Shown here: positions 1-11,085 of the stretch, piece by piece
How the letters are laid out: each line of letters begins with the position of its first letter
Numbering within the stretch: the stretch's first letter is position 1
NCBI GenBank assembly: GCA_032622095.1
Contig: CP136062.1
Coordinates: 16,025,710-16,089,709 of the forward strand
DNA length: 64,000 nt
Reading direction: 5' to 3'
Source: Siphonodentalium dalli
Lineage: Eukaryota; Mollusca; Scaphopoda; Gadilida; Siphonodentaliidae
Translations under genes and position numbers: made by a program
The notes under the pieces: generated by a model
The model's input: the letters and a program-made list of their open reading frames with translations, nothing else
Database searches by the model: none
Told to the model about the DNA's origin: nothing

Positions 1-999
1 TACATGCACCAGCATGCCGAAGGACACCCAAATTGGAATTCCCATTTTTGAGCTGTGTTGTGAAATGATAGTTATGGACAGACAGAATGACCCACCGAAA
101 GGAAAGGCAGACTGAGGTACATGTATCACTATATATACCCCTAATCCTTGGTACGGGTACTTTTACATACTGTATACATGTACATGTACACCAATCAGTA
201 AGCCTGGGGGGGGGGCTTGTGCATGTACATGTATTTACTCATAAAGTTGGTACTGGGCTTACTCACAAGGCCCCCTCCCCTTTGCAAACATTCAGTTAGC
301 CTTCAAGTGCTTCAAGATTCTTCCATTGAGTCTTTTAACATTAATGGGCATGTTTAACTCGGGATCCAAATTACTGGTGTTCTGTACATCTACTTCGTAA
401 ATTAATTTATATCTAATAAATTTACTAGTTTTAAAGTTACAGGTACATGTATAAGGGTTGATAGCTTGGCACTCGGGCAGAAATGTAACAAAACAGTCTG
501 CCATTTCTACTCTCACATGATTCTATTGGCCGATATAACGAAAGTAGTTCAACCAGTGCTAAAAGTAAAACAGGCTACTTTTACCTGGATTTTTGCCCTT
601 GATGGCTACCGGCCCCATTCCCCTACCCCCTAGCGGAATCCCTGACATAGCAAATATCAAAATATCAAATAATCTGAAATGTGTTGTTCCATGTAGTCTG
701 TAGAATACTCAAATGTGATTATGTGACTAGATCATGTGACTATATATACTGTACTAGTACTATGAAATTATGAAAATGAATGTAAATAAAAACTTTGGCA
801 ATCTGCCTATCACTAGAAATGTGATTATGTTGACACATTTCTTGATTAAAGACACTCTTACATGATAAATTCAAATACTAGTAGTATCGTTATCTGCATT
901 ATGCACTGTTCTATTAAAATTTCATGCAATAAACTATTTACAGGGTGGATGTCCAAAACTCACCGGAAAAAAATTCCTGAAATGGAAAAAAAAGGGAAA
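1..999. other. AT-rich unique DNA, no gene recognised
   Basis: No exon-like or repeat structure is convincing here. The stretch carries several copies of the palindromic ACATGTACATGT motif and a G run at about 206-215. The open frames present are short and of biased, low-complexity composition. Confidence 0.6.
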
Positions 1000-1001
1000 T
1001 A

Positions 1002-1858
1002 CCCTGCTGGACAAAACAAGTGTCCACTTAACTGCGGTGCAGTTAGCATTGCCACCGCGGCCGAAATGCTACTACACCGCAGCTCCACAAGCTAACTACA
1101 GTTGGGCCGTGGTGTAATTGTCATTCGGCATGGTGTACATGTACATGTAGTTTCTACGGTGTACTTTCATCAAACTGAAAAAAGATAATACAAACCAGAA
1201 ATCTAACCACGGTGTACATGCCATTCGACCGCGAGGGTACTAGTAGTTGCCTTTCGCCACAGTGAACTTGCTGTTTGGCCGCAGTGTACTTGCTGTTAGG
1301 CCGCGGTGCTCAACTGCAGTTACAAACTCTGACACCGCCAGGGATGGATCCAGGGATTTTTTGGGGACACCTGTTTTGGGACCATGATATGCCAAAGAGC
1401 CTGCATAAGAAAATGCACTGGCTTACATGTACAAGGTCACGATAAAGGCCAATGTATTATCTTATATATGCGAGGCTCCTTAGATGGGAGGCTCTCATTT
1501 ATATAAGAGAATGCATTGGCACAGGAATTTTGCAAAATTTCAAGAAGCCCCAGTCATGAAAGGGTTAAAATATTTCTCACTGGACACTTGATTAAGCAAA
1601 TAAAGACTCTATATCAACTGTATATTGATGATTTGCATTGCATGTTGTTGAATTATAATATAATATTTTCCTTCAAAATATAGAAAATTCAGCTTTAATA
1701 AAACTATGCACTTGCAATTTGGGGGCATTTAGGACACCAGAGTTTGGGCGCCCAAACCTGTAACAGGTATCAAAAGAGCCCTGGATCCTTCCCTGGACAC
1801 CGCAGCCGAACTGCACATACACCGCGGTGCCAATGGACACTTGTTTTGTCCAGCGAGG
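1002..1858 (-). mobile_element. TA-target MITE, interrupted by a hAT-type MITE
   Basis: Left terminus CCCTGCTGGACAAAACAAG at 1002 and a slightly eroded inverse terminus CTTGTTTTGTCCAGCGAGG ending at 1858, flanked by TA at 1000-1001 and 1859-1860. The body is the reverse complement of the intact copy at 8687-9070, including the GC-rich stretches with ACCGCGGT-like motifs. About 457 bp in the middle (1339-1795) is a separate insertion. The TA flanks suggest a Tc1/mariner-type non-autonomous element. No coding capacity is visible. Confidence 0.8.
1339..1795 (-). mobile_element. hAT-type MITE with 8-bp target duplication, carrying piggyBac-like sequence
   Basis: Termini CAGGGATGGATCCAGGG and CCCTGGATCCTTCCCTG are inverted repeats, flanked by a perfect 8-bp duplication GACACCGC (1331-1338 and 1796-1803). 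CAGGG ends plus 8-bp target duplications are hallmarks of the hAT superfamily. It lies inside the TA-target MITE at 1002-1858, so it is the younger insertion. Inside, a reverse-oriented TCATGAAAGGGTTAA end (TTAA at 1565-1568) matches the piggyBac-like MITE found alone at 38749-39010. A second full copy is at 32202-32747. Confidence 0.85.
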
Positions 1859-1932
1859 TACATACATGTACATGTATTTACATTAAGATTGAATAAAAGA
1901 TCAAACTTGGTTTATGCTTAAAGGTACTAGTA

Positions 1933-2336
1933 CTCAATCCGATCAGAGGGTCCTATATTACTATTTCTTTGGCTTTGGGCGGTAAAAAATATTTGATTCG
2001 ATTCAAGGAATCCATTAAACAAAGCTCAGAGTTATTAGATATTGATTTTTGAAATTTGTTATTTTCTCGAGATGAGTACTTAACGTCGTAATCTGCTCGA
2101 GATGTGTACACCAAAACACTATTGAAACAGATAAGGATGGATAACTCTAAAATCAAGTGGTAATAATAACGCAGTTTTGACTGTGTTCTGGGCCAGAAAG
2201 AATAGAAATAACGAAACATCAAATATCGATATATGATCACCCTGAGCGTTGATTGGTAGGTTCCTCAGCTCAAATTAATTATTTTTACCCCCAAAGCCAA
2301 ATAAATAGTAATATAGGGCCCTCTGATCGGATTGAG
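1933..2336. mobile_element. TA-target MITE with long inverted ends (family A)
   Basis: Inverted ends of about 80 bp begin CTCAATCCGATCAGAGGG at 1933 and end with its complement at 2336, flanked by TA (1931-1932, 2337-2338). Both ends contain a CTATTTCTTTGGCTTTGGG-like block. Truncated relatives are at 13640-13931, 38140-38275 and 55630-56100. It is probably a Tc1/mariner-type non-autonomous element. Open frames within it are unlikely to be genes. Confidence 0.8.
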
Positions 2337-2610
2337 TATATGTGTGATTTGTTATTCAAATTTTCATACATTTGGTTACCGGTACATGTACATGTAGCAG
2401 TAAGATTTATAGTTACATGAAGATTTGTAGCTTCTTTGAATGTTATGTCAGTCACATGGAATTGTCCCATTACTATTTACATGTACATATACATGTACAG
2501 TATACTAAATAGAATTAAAAATAACTAATGTACCAAAATGCTAATTACCTATTAGGATATTCATCAGATTGATCAATATTAACAGATCTACTACTAAATA
2601 GTACTACAGT

Positions 2611-2800
2611 AGGCCTGTCAAGACTCATTGTGAATCCAGTGTACCGCTATACATGTACACTTCAAACAATACATATATCGTATTGTGTCACACATGTACA
2701 TGTTATAGGCCTGTAAAGACTCATCATGAATCCAGTGTACCGCTATACATGTAGATTTCAAACAATAACGGTACACGGTACATGTATCGTATTGCGTCAT
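2611..2800. repeat. Diverged tandem duplication, ~95-bp unit
   Basis: AGGCCTGT at 2611 and again at 2706 each start a unit containing AATCCAGTGTACCGCTATAC and TTCAAACAATA. Two copies with several differences. A minus-strand open frame through both copies shows the same duplication (repeated AVHWIH) and is judged not to be a gene. Confidence 0.75.
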
Positions 2801-3600
2801 ACCGGTAAATGCACAGATAATGATGGATAATGCAGTGCTTTTTTGCAAATACAGTGTATATATACGGTACCTCACTTCAAACTCTCCCGGGAATTTTTAT
2901 TTTACATTCAAAACGACGAGTTCTCCTGTGTCCGGTGTCCATTGAAAAACCAATCTGATACTGATATTAAAATAATTATAAAAGGAATAATTTTGAGTTA
3001 CATATATAAACATGCACGCATAAAACACATATCTCAGTTTATGTAGGTTATATTGAGCTAGTGACATTTAAATTTACTCGTATCAATGGATGTACGGTAT
3101 CAATGTTACATGTACATTATTACACCAGGACTGGGTACATGTACATCACACGAGTGGGCAGTACTTTATAAACATGGTCATACGGTATGCTATATGGAGA
3201 GTCGTGCAGTGCATGATAGAAGATTAAAGCTCCTGTGGTTTCACACCAGTGATACTAGTATGTCCTCAATATACCAGTATATGGCAGGGAGGTGTCAACA
3301 CTGCAGATTACGGTATGTCTTCAAAATACTACAAATTGGTCAGCTTATAACTACATAGTTGCTTACAGCTAGTTCAATTTGTGCGATGGAATGGGCTCGT
3401 GGCCACCGGTTCGACCATATGGTTTGGGCCGGTGAATTGGATAAATATTTCAATTAAATCCTCCGTACTATCAAATGCTCGGACTACCGGTACATGTAAT
3501 CATGTATATATATGTTGTATTGGCTTATCCCAAAGTGTAGCAGTCTAAATTCTATTGCTACATACAGCTATGCTCTTATTAAGGGACCTGTTTAATGAGG
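2801..3600. other. Unique AT-rich DNA, nothing recognised
   Basis: Scattered ACATGTACATGT motifs only. A 90-codon plus-strand frame at 3086 lacks any recognisable domain or splice context. Confidence 0.5.
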
Positions 3601-3610
3601 TTATGGGCTG

Positions 3611-3790
3611 GTACGTACCGCGGTGATACCACCAGAATACCATGGTGATACCACCAGAATACCACGTTTATTTTGTACCGTGGTGGAGGCGGTCGATCCG
3701 CGGTACTGGGCGGTATTCTTACCTCTGGTCACCACAGGTCACCGCGTTATTGGTGCTCGTTACCACAATACACCGCGTCATCCTCCACTG
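3611..3790. repeat. GC-rich ACCGCGGT-motif cluster
   Basis: Contains a 22-bp tandem duplication (GTGATACCACCAGAATACCA) and many CCGCGGT or ACCACGG motifs, unlike the AT-rich surroundings. It resembles the interior of the elements at 8687 and 14260, but no clean termini are seen. Confidence 0.45.
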
Positions 3791-3860
3791 CGAAGTGAAA
3801 ACATGCATGAAAAAAACTAGGCGGCCTGCAGGAATCCAATTCATGATCTCGGGAAGTTAA

Positions 3861-5450
3861 AAAAAACATTATTGTAAGGATGGTACCGCCTTCGTTCTCT
3901 CTCGGGCTACATGTATGTCTATGCAAGATAGCGTCACGCGGTTGGATACGTGATGTATAACTTCTATATCTCATGCCAAAAACCAAAAAATAGGTTTGTT
4001 TCGGGTATTTCGGTTTCTGCATGGCAACCCTAAACTTTTTTCCGACTACATATACATGTATTTTCCCCGTACCAAAATAAAAACATAAAAGTGAAAAACA
4101 AATAAAGCGACGTTTCGTATAAACAAGGTGAAGTCCCATGCGACTTGCAGTGATACCGATATAATTTAGCATTTGCTGTACTCGGCAGTTCAGGGTAAAA
4201 ATTATTTTCACATATTCTTATCTAATCACAATTCGGATGAAATGCATGCGTGTTTGGCATTGGAAAGGGGAAACGTACATGTATGCCTCTATATAATAAG
4301 TAAGGTTAGCGCAAGATAAAATTTTACGTACCAATCTGATAATCTGAGTAACGACAATAACACTGACAGTGACTAACTAAATTGAAAGTTTTGTTGAAAA
4401 AAACAACATACTGAATTCCAAGATGATTTAAATTGTTTTGTATGCTCGTTCGTTTCTTTGATACACCCAGTCATTCGGTAAGACAATCAGCTGCACATTT
4501 TGGTATTTGGCTCACACTATTGTGTATTAGCAATACAGTTCACGGAGACTGTCGATGGCGCTACCGTTTTACGTGGTGCATTTACTGCATTTCACCGCGG
4601 TACTAGCATTCGTTACCATTGGTAATGCGGTGGTACGCGAACGGTCCGGTGGTACCTCAGTACCACACGGTAGTGCAAACGCGAATCGGCGGTATCACGC
4701 GCTATTACACTGCGGAATAAATGCATGTACGCCGCTGAACTAACGCATGTACACCTCGTTAAAGCAGGTCGCTTACTGTGAGCAGTACTGTATATATAGA
4801 TGGAATTTACATTTGACACCACATTTAGAATTGCTATAACTATGTTTATAAAAAAAATTCGGGTGTCTAAAACTTGGCGCAGGGCCAGATATTTTCTGAC
4901 GCCCAGAAACAAACTGTCGACAGACTTAGTTTGTTCTGCATGACGAACATAGTGCACGTCACGGGATGTTTGTTTCGCCACTACATGGATATACAACAAT
5001 CCAAAGTTGAAAAAATTGTACTTGAATCAGATTACTGTTGTATACATGTACATATGCATGTATGTTAGCAATATTAAGTGGAGAAACTTCGGGTGCTCGG
5101 AGAGAAATGGCGGCTGGACACATCCCAAAAAATTCTTACTATGGCGAAAATAGAGGGGGCATGCACTGAGGTCGCCGGATGGTAGATCCGCCCTTGCACC
5201 GCAAGTACATGATAATTTTTTTTTTATTAAAACCACTTTTAGAAATTGAATTTTTTTTTAAATTCACGGATAGCGCACATCCTTAATTATGTGTATTTGA
5301 CTCATCTAACATGTACATGTAGCTAACTACGGAAAATTATTATTGATTAATTGATTATTGGCTTTATTAGCATTCATTGATTATACTGTATGATTAATCG
5401 TGGCAACCCTAGACAGATACTTGAACACAACTAATAACGTCAATTCTATT
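3861..5450. other. Mostly unique DNA with a second CCGCGGT-rich cluster (4555-4740)
   Basis: The segment 4555-4740 again holds CCGCGGT, GGTACC and ACCACG motifs, like 3611-3790. The rest is AT-rich without recognisable genes. Open frames on both strands of 3747-4211 and 4613-4999 overlap each other or this cluster and show no domain. Confidence 0.45.
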
Positions 5451-5459
5451 TGTGCCAAA

Positions 5460-6953
5460 GAATTTAGTCATGCAAAGAGTAAAATCCAAGATGGCTGCTG
5501 GCAGAGATGTTTTTTGGCCGAACGACCGCAAACTTACTCGTTCCCATCTGCATGTCAATATTAACATCCATGACAAATTTCATGATGATCAGACTAACAG
5601 TACGACCTGCAGCCCATGCTAATAGATTGAATGTTTAAATCCAAGATGGCCGCTGTCCGCCATGTTTTTTTCCGAATGACCCCAAAATGCCTCGATCCCA
5701 TCTACATGTGAATGTCAACAGGGGAACAGCCATTACAAATTTCATAATGATCCGACCAAAGGTAGGACCTGCGGTACCGGTATGTACACATCTAGCCCGT
5801 GCCAAAGGATTTACCGGTATTCAAACTAAGAGTAAAATCTAAGATGACTGCTGATGGCCATGTTTTTTGGCTGAACGACAAAATGACTCGTTCCCATCTA
5901 CATGTCAAAATTAACATCCATGGCAAATTTAATGATGATCGACAAAGATACAACCTGTAGCCCATGCTAATGGATTGATTTTTGAAATCCAAGATGGCCG
6001 CTGGTGCTTGGTGGCCATGTTTTTTGGCCGAACGACCCCAAAATGACTCGTTCCCATCTACGTCATGTCAATAGCCATGACAAATCTCATAATGATCTGA
6101 CCAAAGATACGACCTGTAGCCCATGCTAATGGATTGATTTTTGAAATCCAAGATAGCCGCTGGTGCCTGGTGGCCATGTTTTTTGGTCGAGCGACCCCAA
6201 AATGACTCATTCCCATCTATGACATGTCAATGTCAACAGCCATGACAAATTTCATAATGATGTGACCAAAGGTACGACCTGTAGCCTGTGCCAAAGACTT
6301 GTTCCCATTTACATGTCAATATTAACATCCATGACAAATTTTATGATGATCAGATGAATAGTACGACCTGTACTAGTAGTCAGCACCAATGGAATGAATT
6401 TTGAAATCCAAGATGGCCGCCAGTGGCCATGTTTTTTGCCCGAATGACCGAAAATGACCCGTTCCCATCTACATGTACAATTTGTACATGTCAATAGCCA
6501 TGACAAATCTCATACTTGTAATGATCTGACTAAAGGTATTATGATCTGTAGCCTATGCCAATGGATTTAGTCATGCAAAGAGTAAAATCCAAGATGTCTG
6601 CTGATGGCCATAACCCGAAAAGGACTTGTTCCTAGCCACATGTCAATATGAACATCGACAAACTTCATGATGATCCGGCAGACGAACAGTACGAGCTGCA
6701 GACCGCACCAATGGATTTAATTTTTAAATTCAAGATGGCCACCAGCGGCCATGTTTTTCGGGAGATTGACACCAAAATGACTCGTTCCCATCTGCAGGTC
6801 ATTGTTAACATCCACGACCAATTTCATGAAGATCCGACCAAAGCTACGATCTGTAGCCTGCGCCAAAGGACTTAGTCATGCAAAGAGTAAAATTCAAAAT
6901 GGCTGCTGACGGCCATGTTTTTGGTCGAACAACCCTAAAATGACTCGTTCCCA
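5460..6953 (+). repeat. Irregular ~155-bp tandem repeat array with CCAAGATGGCCGC motif
   Basis: About nine diverged units, each with CAAGATGGCCGCTGG or a close variant (near 5486, 5641, 5839, 5989, 6148, 6408, 6589, 6731, 6893), then ATGTTTTTTGGCCGAACGAC, AAAATGACTCGTTCCCATCT, ACATGTCAA and CATGACAAATTTCATGATGA. Spacing ranges from about 140 to 260 bp because units are partly deleted or expanded. Two inverted single units occur at 34430-34560 and 35300-35400. The shared core matches the known extended YY1 site (CAAGATGGCGGC) at most positions. Short open frames here are repeat-borne. Confidence 0.85.
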
Positions 6954-6996
6954 CAGGGATGGATCCAGAGATTTTTTGGGGACACCTGTTTTGGGT
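6954..6996 (-). mobile_element. Terminal fragment of hAT-type MITE
   Basis: CAGGGATGGATCCAGAG followed by TTTTTTGGGGACACCTGTT matches the first ~43 bp of the element at 1339. The rest is absent, so this is a truncated copy abutting the end of the ~155-bp array. Confidence 0.75.
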
Positions 6997-8175
6997 TGGG
7001 CCAGTTTTTGTCGGATACGATTTAATCGGACCGATTCAACTGAATTTGATTTCATCAGGAAAATCCAGCTCATGACGATGGCAACGCGGGTGTTTTGCTT
7101 GTCACATGACCAAAACATCATTCATAATATCGGAATAGTTAGCAGCGACCGCTATTCTAAAATTATATCAAGAATTCTGATCAATCGACAAGAAACAACG
7201 GCTGGTAGATCTATGTGCAGAAAATAGGTGCCCGTATATAATAATCGCAACAAGAGGGAGGCAGCTGTGGAAAGGTACTAGTAGATTACGCCAATTTACG
7301 GCTATTGGCACTATTAACTGTATTGCCCGTGACCTCAATATATTATTATTAATATATTTATTTAGTTTATTATTAATAAATATTAGTCTTTAGAAATTCA
7401 TATGAATATAAATCACCAGGACTACCGGTAGATATAGTAAATGTCTAGATAGGCTGACCACGTACACCAGTTGACTATTTACTACAGTGACATGCATAGC
7501 ATGCATATGACCAGAGTGAAAATCGGACTCGTGCGCGCTGAACCCCAGATTTTATCGGGCCCGATTTATCCGGCAGCCGGATTTACCGGGCACAATCGGG
7601 GCCGTGTGCGCCGACCCTTAATTTTCAACACACAGTTGCTTCGATCAATTTAGAGCTTTTAGAAGTTTAATATTAGTATCGCAATTCGCAATGCTATTTG
7701 TGCATAGATAATTTTGTTTTTATTATTATTGCCACCTAGTCGGCACAGTATGGGATTAGATACAACGGCGCCCAATGGCATACCGATCTATTTCATCTGA
7801 TTTTGCTAGAATCCATACATACCTTTTCACAAGAATACAGGGTAAATTGTGAGAATATTTGCGAGAATCTAGATTTGGATTCTCGCCGAAATATAAGCAC
7901 TGCGGTTTATGTTTTCAAAATGAGAGATAATTCTAAGATGCCCTTTATTTCTTTAAATATCACTTTTACGAAATAACGGCCTTGTCTAAAGAGTTACACC
8001 ATAAAGACAAAAACTTAGCAAACTTATTGGACACTCAAAACTGCGATGACACATTGCTCATTTTATACGTCATACTGTATGTGCATAGAAATGGGAGCTC
8101 TTAGAAGGGGTCCGACTAGTCAAGTAGTAGTCGATTACCGTACAGGTCTCTGAATTTTCAGTTATTTTGTGTCGT
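6997..8175. other. Unique DNA, nothing recognised
   Basis: AT-rich with a modestly GC-richer patch at 7540-7620 (repeated CCGGAT/CCCGAT). No splice-flanked open frame or known domain was seen. Confidence 0.5.
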
Positions 8176-8684
8176 TAGTGAACATTCAGACGACCATGAT
8201 ACAATCGTAAGTGGAGGCATCGGGACCTGACGAAATTACGGATAGTTTATTGATAGATACCGGTAGACTGAGGGGTCATCATACATGATTTTTTACGTAC
8301 ACATGTAACAGAACGAGAAAGAGAAATGCGGGAGTCGCACCGAAAGTTGGCAGCACCCAGAATCCCAAGCCAGTCACACATCCAAGCGGCTTCGACATTG
8401 CTTAACTTCGGTGATCACACAAAGCGTCTAACGACCATGACCAAGAAATCTAGACCTCTCGAGCAGAGAAGTCATCGGGCTTCTACATTTACAATGCGAC
8501 AGCTATACACACAACTGCGATAACATTGCAAGTGGAAGTATCCAAGGATAAGCCACGATTTTGAATCTAAAATCAACCAGTGCTTGATATTATTGACATT
8601 ATTTTTTTTCTTGCGATTATGACGTCAGCTACTTCCTACGATGGAAATTCTTCCACTTACGAATGAATCATGGTCACCTTAGTG
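8176..8684. mobile_element. MITE (family B) containing a 5S rRNA-like segment
   Basis: Left terminus AGTGAACATTCAGACGACCA near 8176 and inverse terminus CCACTTACGA...TCATGGTCACC ending near 8680. The interior shares CCACGATTTTGAATCTAAAA and GCTTGATATTATT with copies at 9073, 9404 and 31092-31818. Unlike those, it carries the 5S-like block at 8341-8417 plus a segment (CTAGACCTCTCGAGCAGAGA) also found next to the second 5S-like block near 15450. The right end abuts the TA of the next MITE. Confidence 0.75.
8341..8417 (-). pseudogene. 5S rRNA-like segment (3' two-thirds), SINE3-like
   Basis: Read on the minus strand, TGATCACCGAAGTTAAGCAA is followed by a GTCGAAGCCG block, CTTGGATG, GTGACTGGCTTGGGATTC and GGGTGCTGCC. 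These are the order and content of the 5S rRNA internal promoter (A box, intermediate element, C box) and 3' end. The TAGTA block before CTTGGATG is deleted. The 5' third of 5S rRNA is not recognisable, so this is not a functional 5S gene. It is either a captured 5S sequence or a 5S-promoter SINE inserted in the MITE. Confidence 0.75.
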
Positions 8685-8686
8685 TA

Positions 8687-9070
8687 CCCTGCTGGACAAA
8701 ACAAGTGTCCATTGGCACCGCTGTGAATTTGCCGTTTGGCCGCGGTGTCAGAGTTTGTAACAGCCGTTGAGCACCGCGGGCCGAACAGCAAGTAAACTCA
8801 GACACTGCGGCCAAACAGCAAGTTCACTGCGGCTGAAAGGCAACTACTCTCGCAGTCGAATGGCATGTACACCATGGTTAGATTTCTGGTTTGTATTGTC
8901 TTTTTTCAGTTTGATGAAAGTACACCGTCGCAACTACACCATGCTGAATGGCAGTTATACCGCGGCCTAACTGTAGTTAGCCAGTGGAGCTGCGGTGTAG
9001 TTGCATTTCGGCCGCGGTGGCAACGCTAACCGCACTGCAGTTAAGTGGACACTTGTTTTGTCCAGCAGGG
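8687..9070 (+). mobile_element. Intact TA-target MITE (384 bp)
   Basis: Perfect inverted ends CCCTGCTGGACAAAACAAG and CTTGTTTTGTCCAGCAGGG, flanked by TA at 8685-8686 and 9071-9072. The interior is rich in GGCCGCGGTG-type motifs. It is the undisrupted version of 1002-1858, and it lies precisely between two head-to-tail family B MITEs. Confidence 0.9.
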
Positions 9071-9072
9071 TA

Positions 9073-9403
9073 CGTTCAGACAACCATGATTCAATTGTAA
9101 GTGGAGGAATCGAGCCTGACGTGGATACCGGTTGTTTGTTCAGAGGATTGCGAGGTCGCGTACATTATGATATCATAGATTGTTCCTAAAGCATGCGATT
9201 GACTATCCTACGGTCATTTCCAGCTACAATTTTTACGTACACAAGACTGCGATTACGCCGCAAGTGGAGATAACCAAGAATACGCCACAATTTCGCATCT
9301 AAAATCAAACAAGAGCTTGATATTATTTTATGATCTACGATTTTGACGTGGGCATGCACAGTCCAGTTACTTCTTACGACGGAAATATGTCCACTTAGTG
9401 TAC
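9073..9403. mobile_element. MITE family B, right end shortened
   Basis: Left end CGTTCAGACAACCATGATTC resembles the terminus at 8176. The body has AAGTGGAGATAACCAAG, ATCTAAAATCAAACAAG and TTGATATTATTT like its siblings. It ends at a shortened TCCACTTAGTGTA without the usual inverted terminus. Confidence 0.7.
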
Positions 9404-9815
9404 CTTCAGACGACCACGATACAATCGTACATGTAAGTGGAGGAATCGGGTCCGACGAGATCGTGGATAGTTTGTTCTGACGATTGCGATGTCACATGCA
9501 TGATATCGTAGGTTGTTCTAAAGCATGTGATTGACTACTAGTAACCTACGGTCATCTTTACGTACACACGACTGCGATTACGTCGCAAGTGGAGCTGGAG
9601 GTAACCAAGGATACGCAAAGATTTCGTATCTAAAATCAAACAGCGCTTGATATTAATTTATGACGTACGATTTTTACGTGGGCATGCGCAGTCCATATTC
9701 CGGTTACATCCTACGATGGAAATCTTTCCACTTACGATTGTATCATGCCTTCGTGGTTGTCTGAAGGTACACAAGTTTACGATTGTATCGTGGTCGTCTG
9801 AATGTACACTTAATG
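9404..9815. mobile_element. MITE family B, third head-to-tail copy
   Basis: Starts CTTCAGACGACCACGATACA and ends in two successive inverse termini (TTCCACTTACGATTGTATCA near 9726, then TACGATTGTATCGTGGTCGT near 9778), as if two right ends were joined. The interior matches 9073-9403 and 31092-31818. Confidence 0.75.
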
Positions 9816-9997
9816 TTCACTTAGTGCAATGATTCATTGATTGTAACAGTTGTTGGTATCTTATCAATGGTTGCTGATTGAATATCAGCAAAGAAAGATC
9901 ACCATATATAACTGTGAACAGAATGACAATACGGGTCAACACCACATGCCATGGTCATGTCAGATGCGTTGATGGTGCATCGGATTTTCCAACATAA

Positions 9998-10310
9998 TCC
10001 AAGTGTTTCTGTTGTTTACATTTGCAAAATTGTCATCACGTTAAAAGTATCTATGCTTAGATTTTTAATAATGGAGTTCACAAACATGCGCACATATCCC
10101 CATACGAAAGTACCCCCACATACCAAGTTTCGTCGAAATGCCGTGATATTCGGGCCTTTGACCTTGAAATTACCCGATTTCAAGGTCAATGTCGCACGAG
10201 CAAATTAATAGGTCCATGTCACTCCCCGGCCGAAAATACCCCCACATACAAAGTTTCATCGAAATAGTGTCCATCGAGTACAGACAGACAGACACACAGA
10301 CAGATCTTCC
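9998..10310. repeat. Dispersed repeat remnant with 3' CAGACAGA microsatellite
   Basis: AATTGTCATCACGTTAAAAG followed by TATCTATGCTTAGA (10029-10063) recurs near-identically at 16081-16113. Downstream, TACCCCCACATACCAAGTTT and a diverged repeat of it precede a CAGACAGACAGACACACAGA run. This is probably the tail of an old mobile element; the family was not identified. Confidence 0.55.
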
Positions 10311-10345
10311 AAAATATACAATAACAGTAACAAAAAACTACATCC

Positions 10346-10424
10346 TTAACCACAGCAGAATTATGGGTAATTTTTCAGGATTTAGTCGGAAATATGGCTT
10401 GTTGCAATTCATCGGAAAGCTCTC
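10346..10424 (+). mobile_element. Single arm of the foldback element seen at 40845
   Basis: TTAACCACAGCAGAATTATG, then GGATTTAGTCGGAAATATGG and TTCATCGGAAAGCTCTC match one arm of the hairpin at 40845-41061 with only a few differences. Confidence 0.8.
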
Positions 10425-10429
10425 AAGGC

Positions 10430-11085
10430 CTAAAAAAAAATACATTTGTTTCCGCTATTACAAGCTAAAAAAAATTAGGGTAGGTAGGTAGGCTTAACTT
10501 TTTTTTTTGTTAACTTTTTTTTTTCACTATCTTTAAAACTAACTGTATAATACTGGTCAATTACCTAAACTATGCACTTCTTAGCCTCAATCAGGTTAAC
10601 CCAAATGACAGAGGAACTAGAAACTCCAATTCAATCTTTCATATGCTTCAATATTTACATATATTCTAGTCTATATACTAATATAGTCTTTGATAATCCT
10701 AACATTTCCCATATGGTCTGGCGACAACTGGAGTCAGTCCACCACCACTGCACGGTCACATATTGGAGTGACCGTCTTGTACCGATCTCTTAACTGGTTC
10801 AGTGCTGAAAGCCCATATTTGGACCCTATGTAAGAGTGCTGGAAGCCCAGATATGGGCTTTGGCAATGACACTGTCTTGTTTAGTCAACTCTTGTTTAGT
10901 TTAATCATTTAAATAGTGTTTGTCAGGTAATATTTCAGAAATATTGTTACATATATAATTAAATTGGGACATTGTGAAGTTTGAATGGATGCCGACCAAT
11001 AACATTGTCAGAAAAGGTACTTATATCGCGAAAAGTTTGAGAAAAATTACAAATGTTTTGCCCTAAAGGGCGGCGGACAACCAAG
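10430..11085. other. Unique DNA with poly-T tracts
   Basis: A GCCTAAAAAAAAATACATTT block at 10430 is related in inverse orientation to about 13013-13057 (both include the GTTTCCGCTA core). A small duplicated motif AGCCCATATTTGG / AGCCCAGATATGG is at 10809-10855. No gene was seen. Confidence 0.45.

Noticed and set aside
3086-3358. 90-codon ORF in ACATGTACATGT-rich DNA
   Set aside because: Composition is dominated by the repeat motif (YMYIITPG, TCTSH); no protein similarity recognised.
8338-8440. Functional 5S rRNA gene
   Set aside because: The 5' third is unrecognisable and there is an internal deletion; only a derived segment remains.
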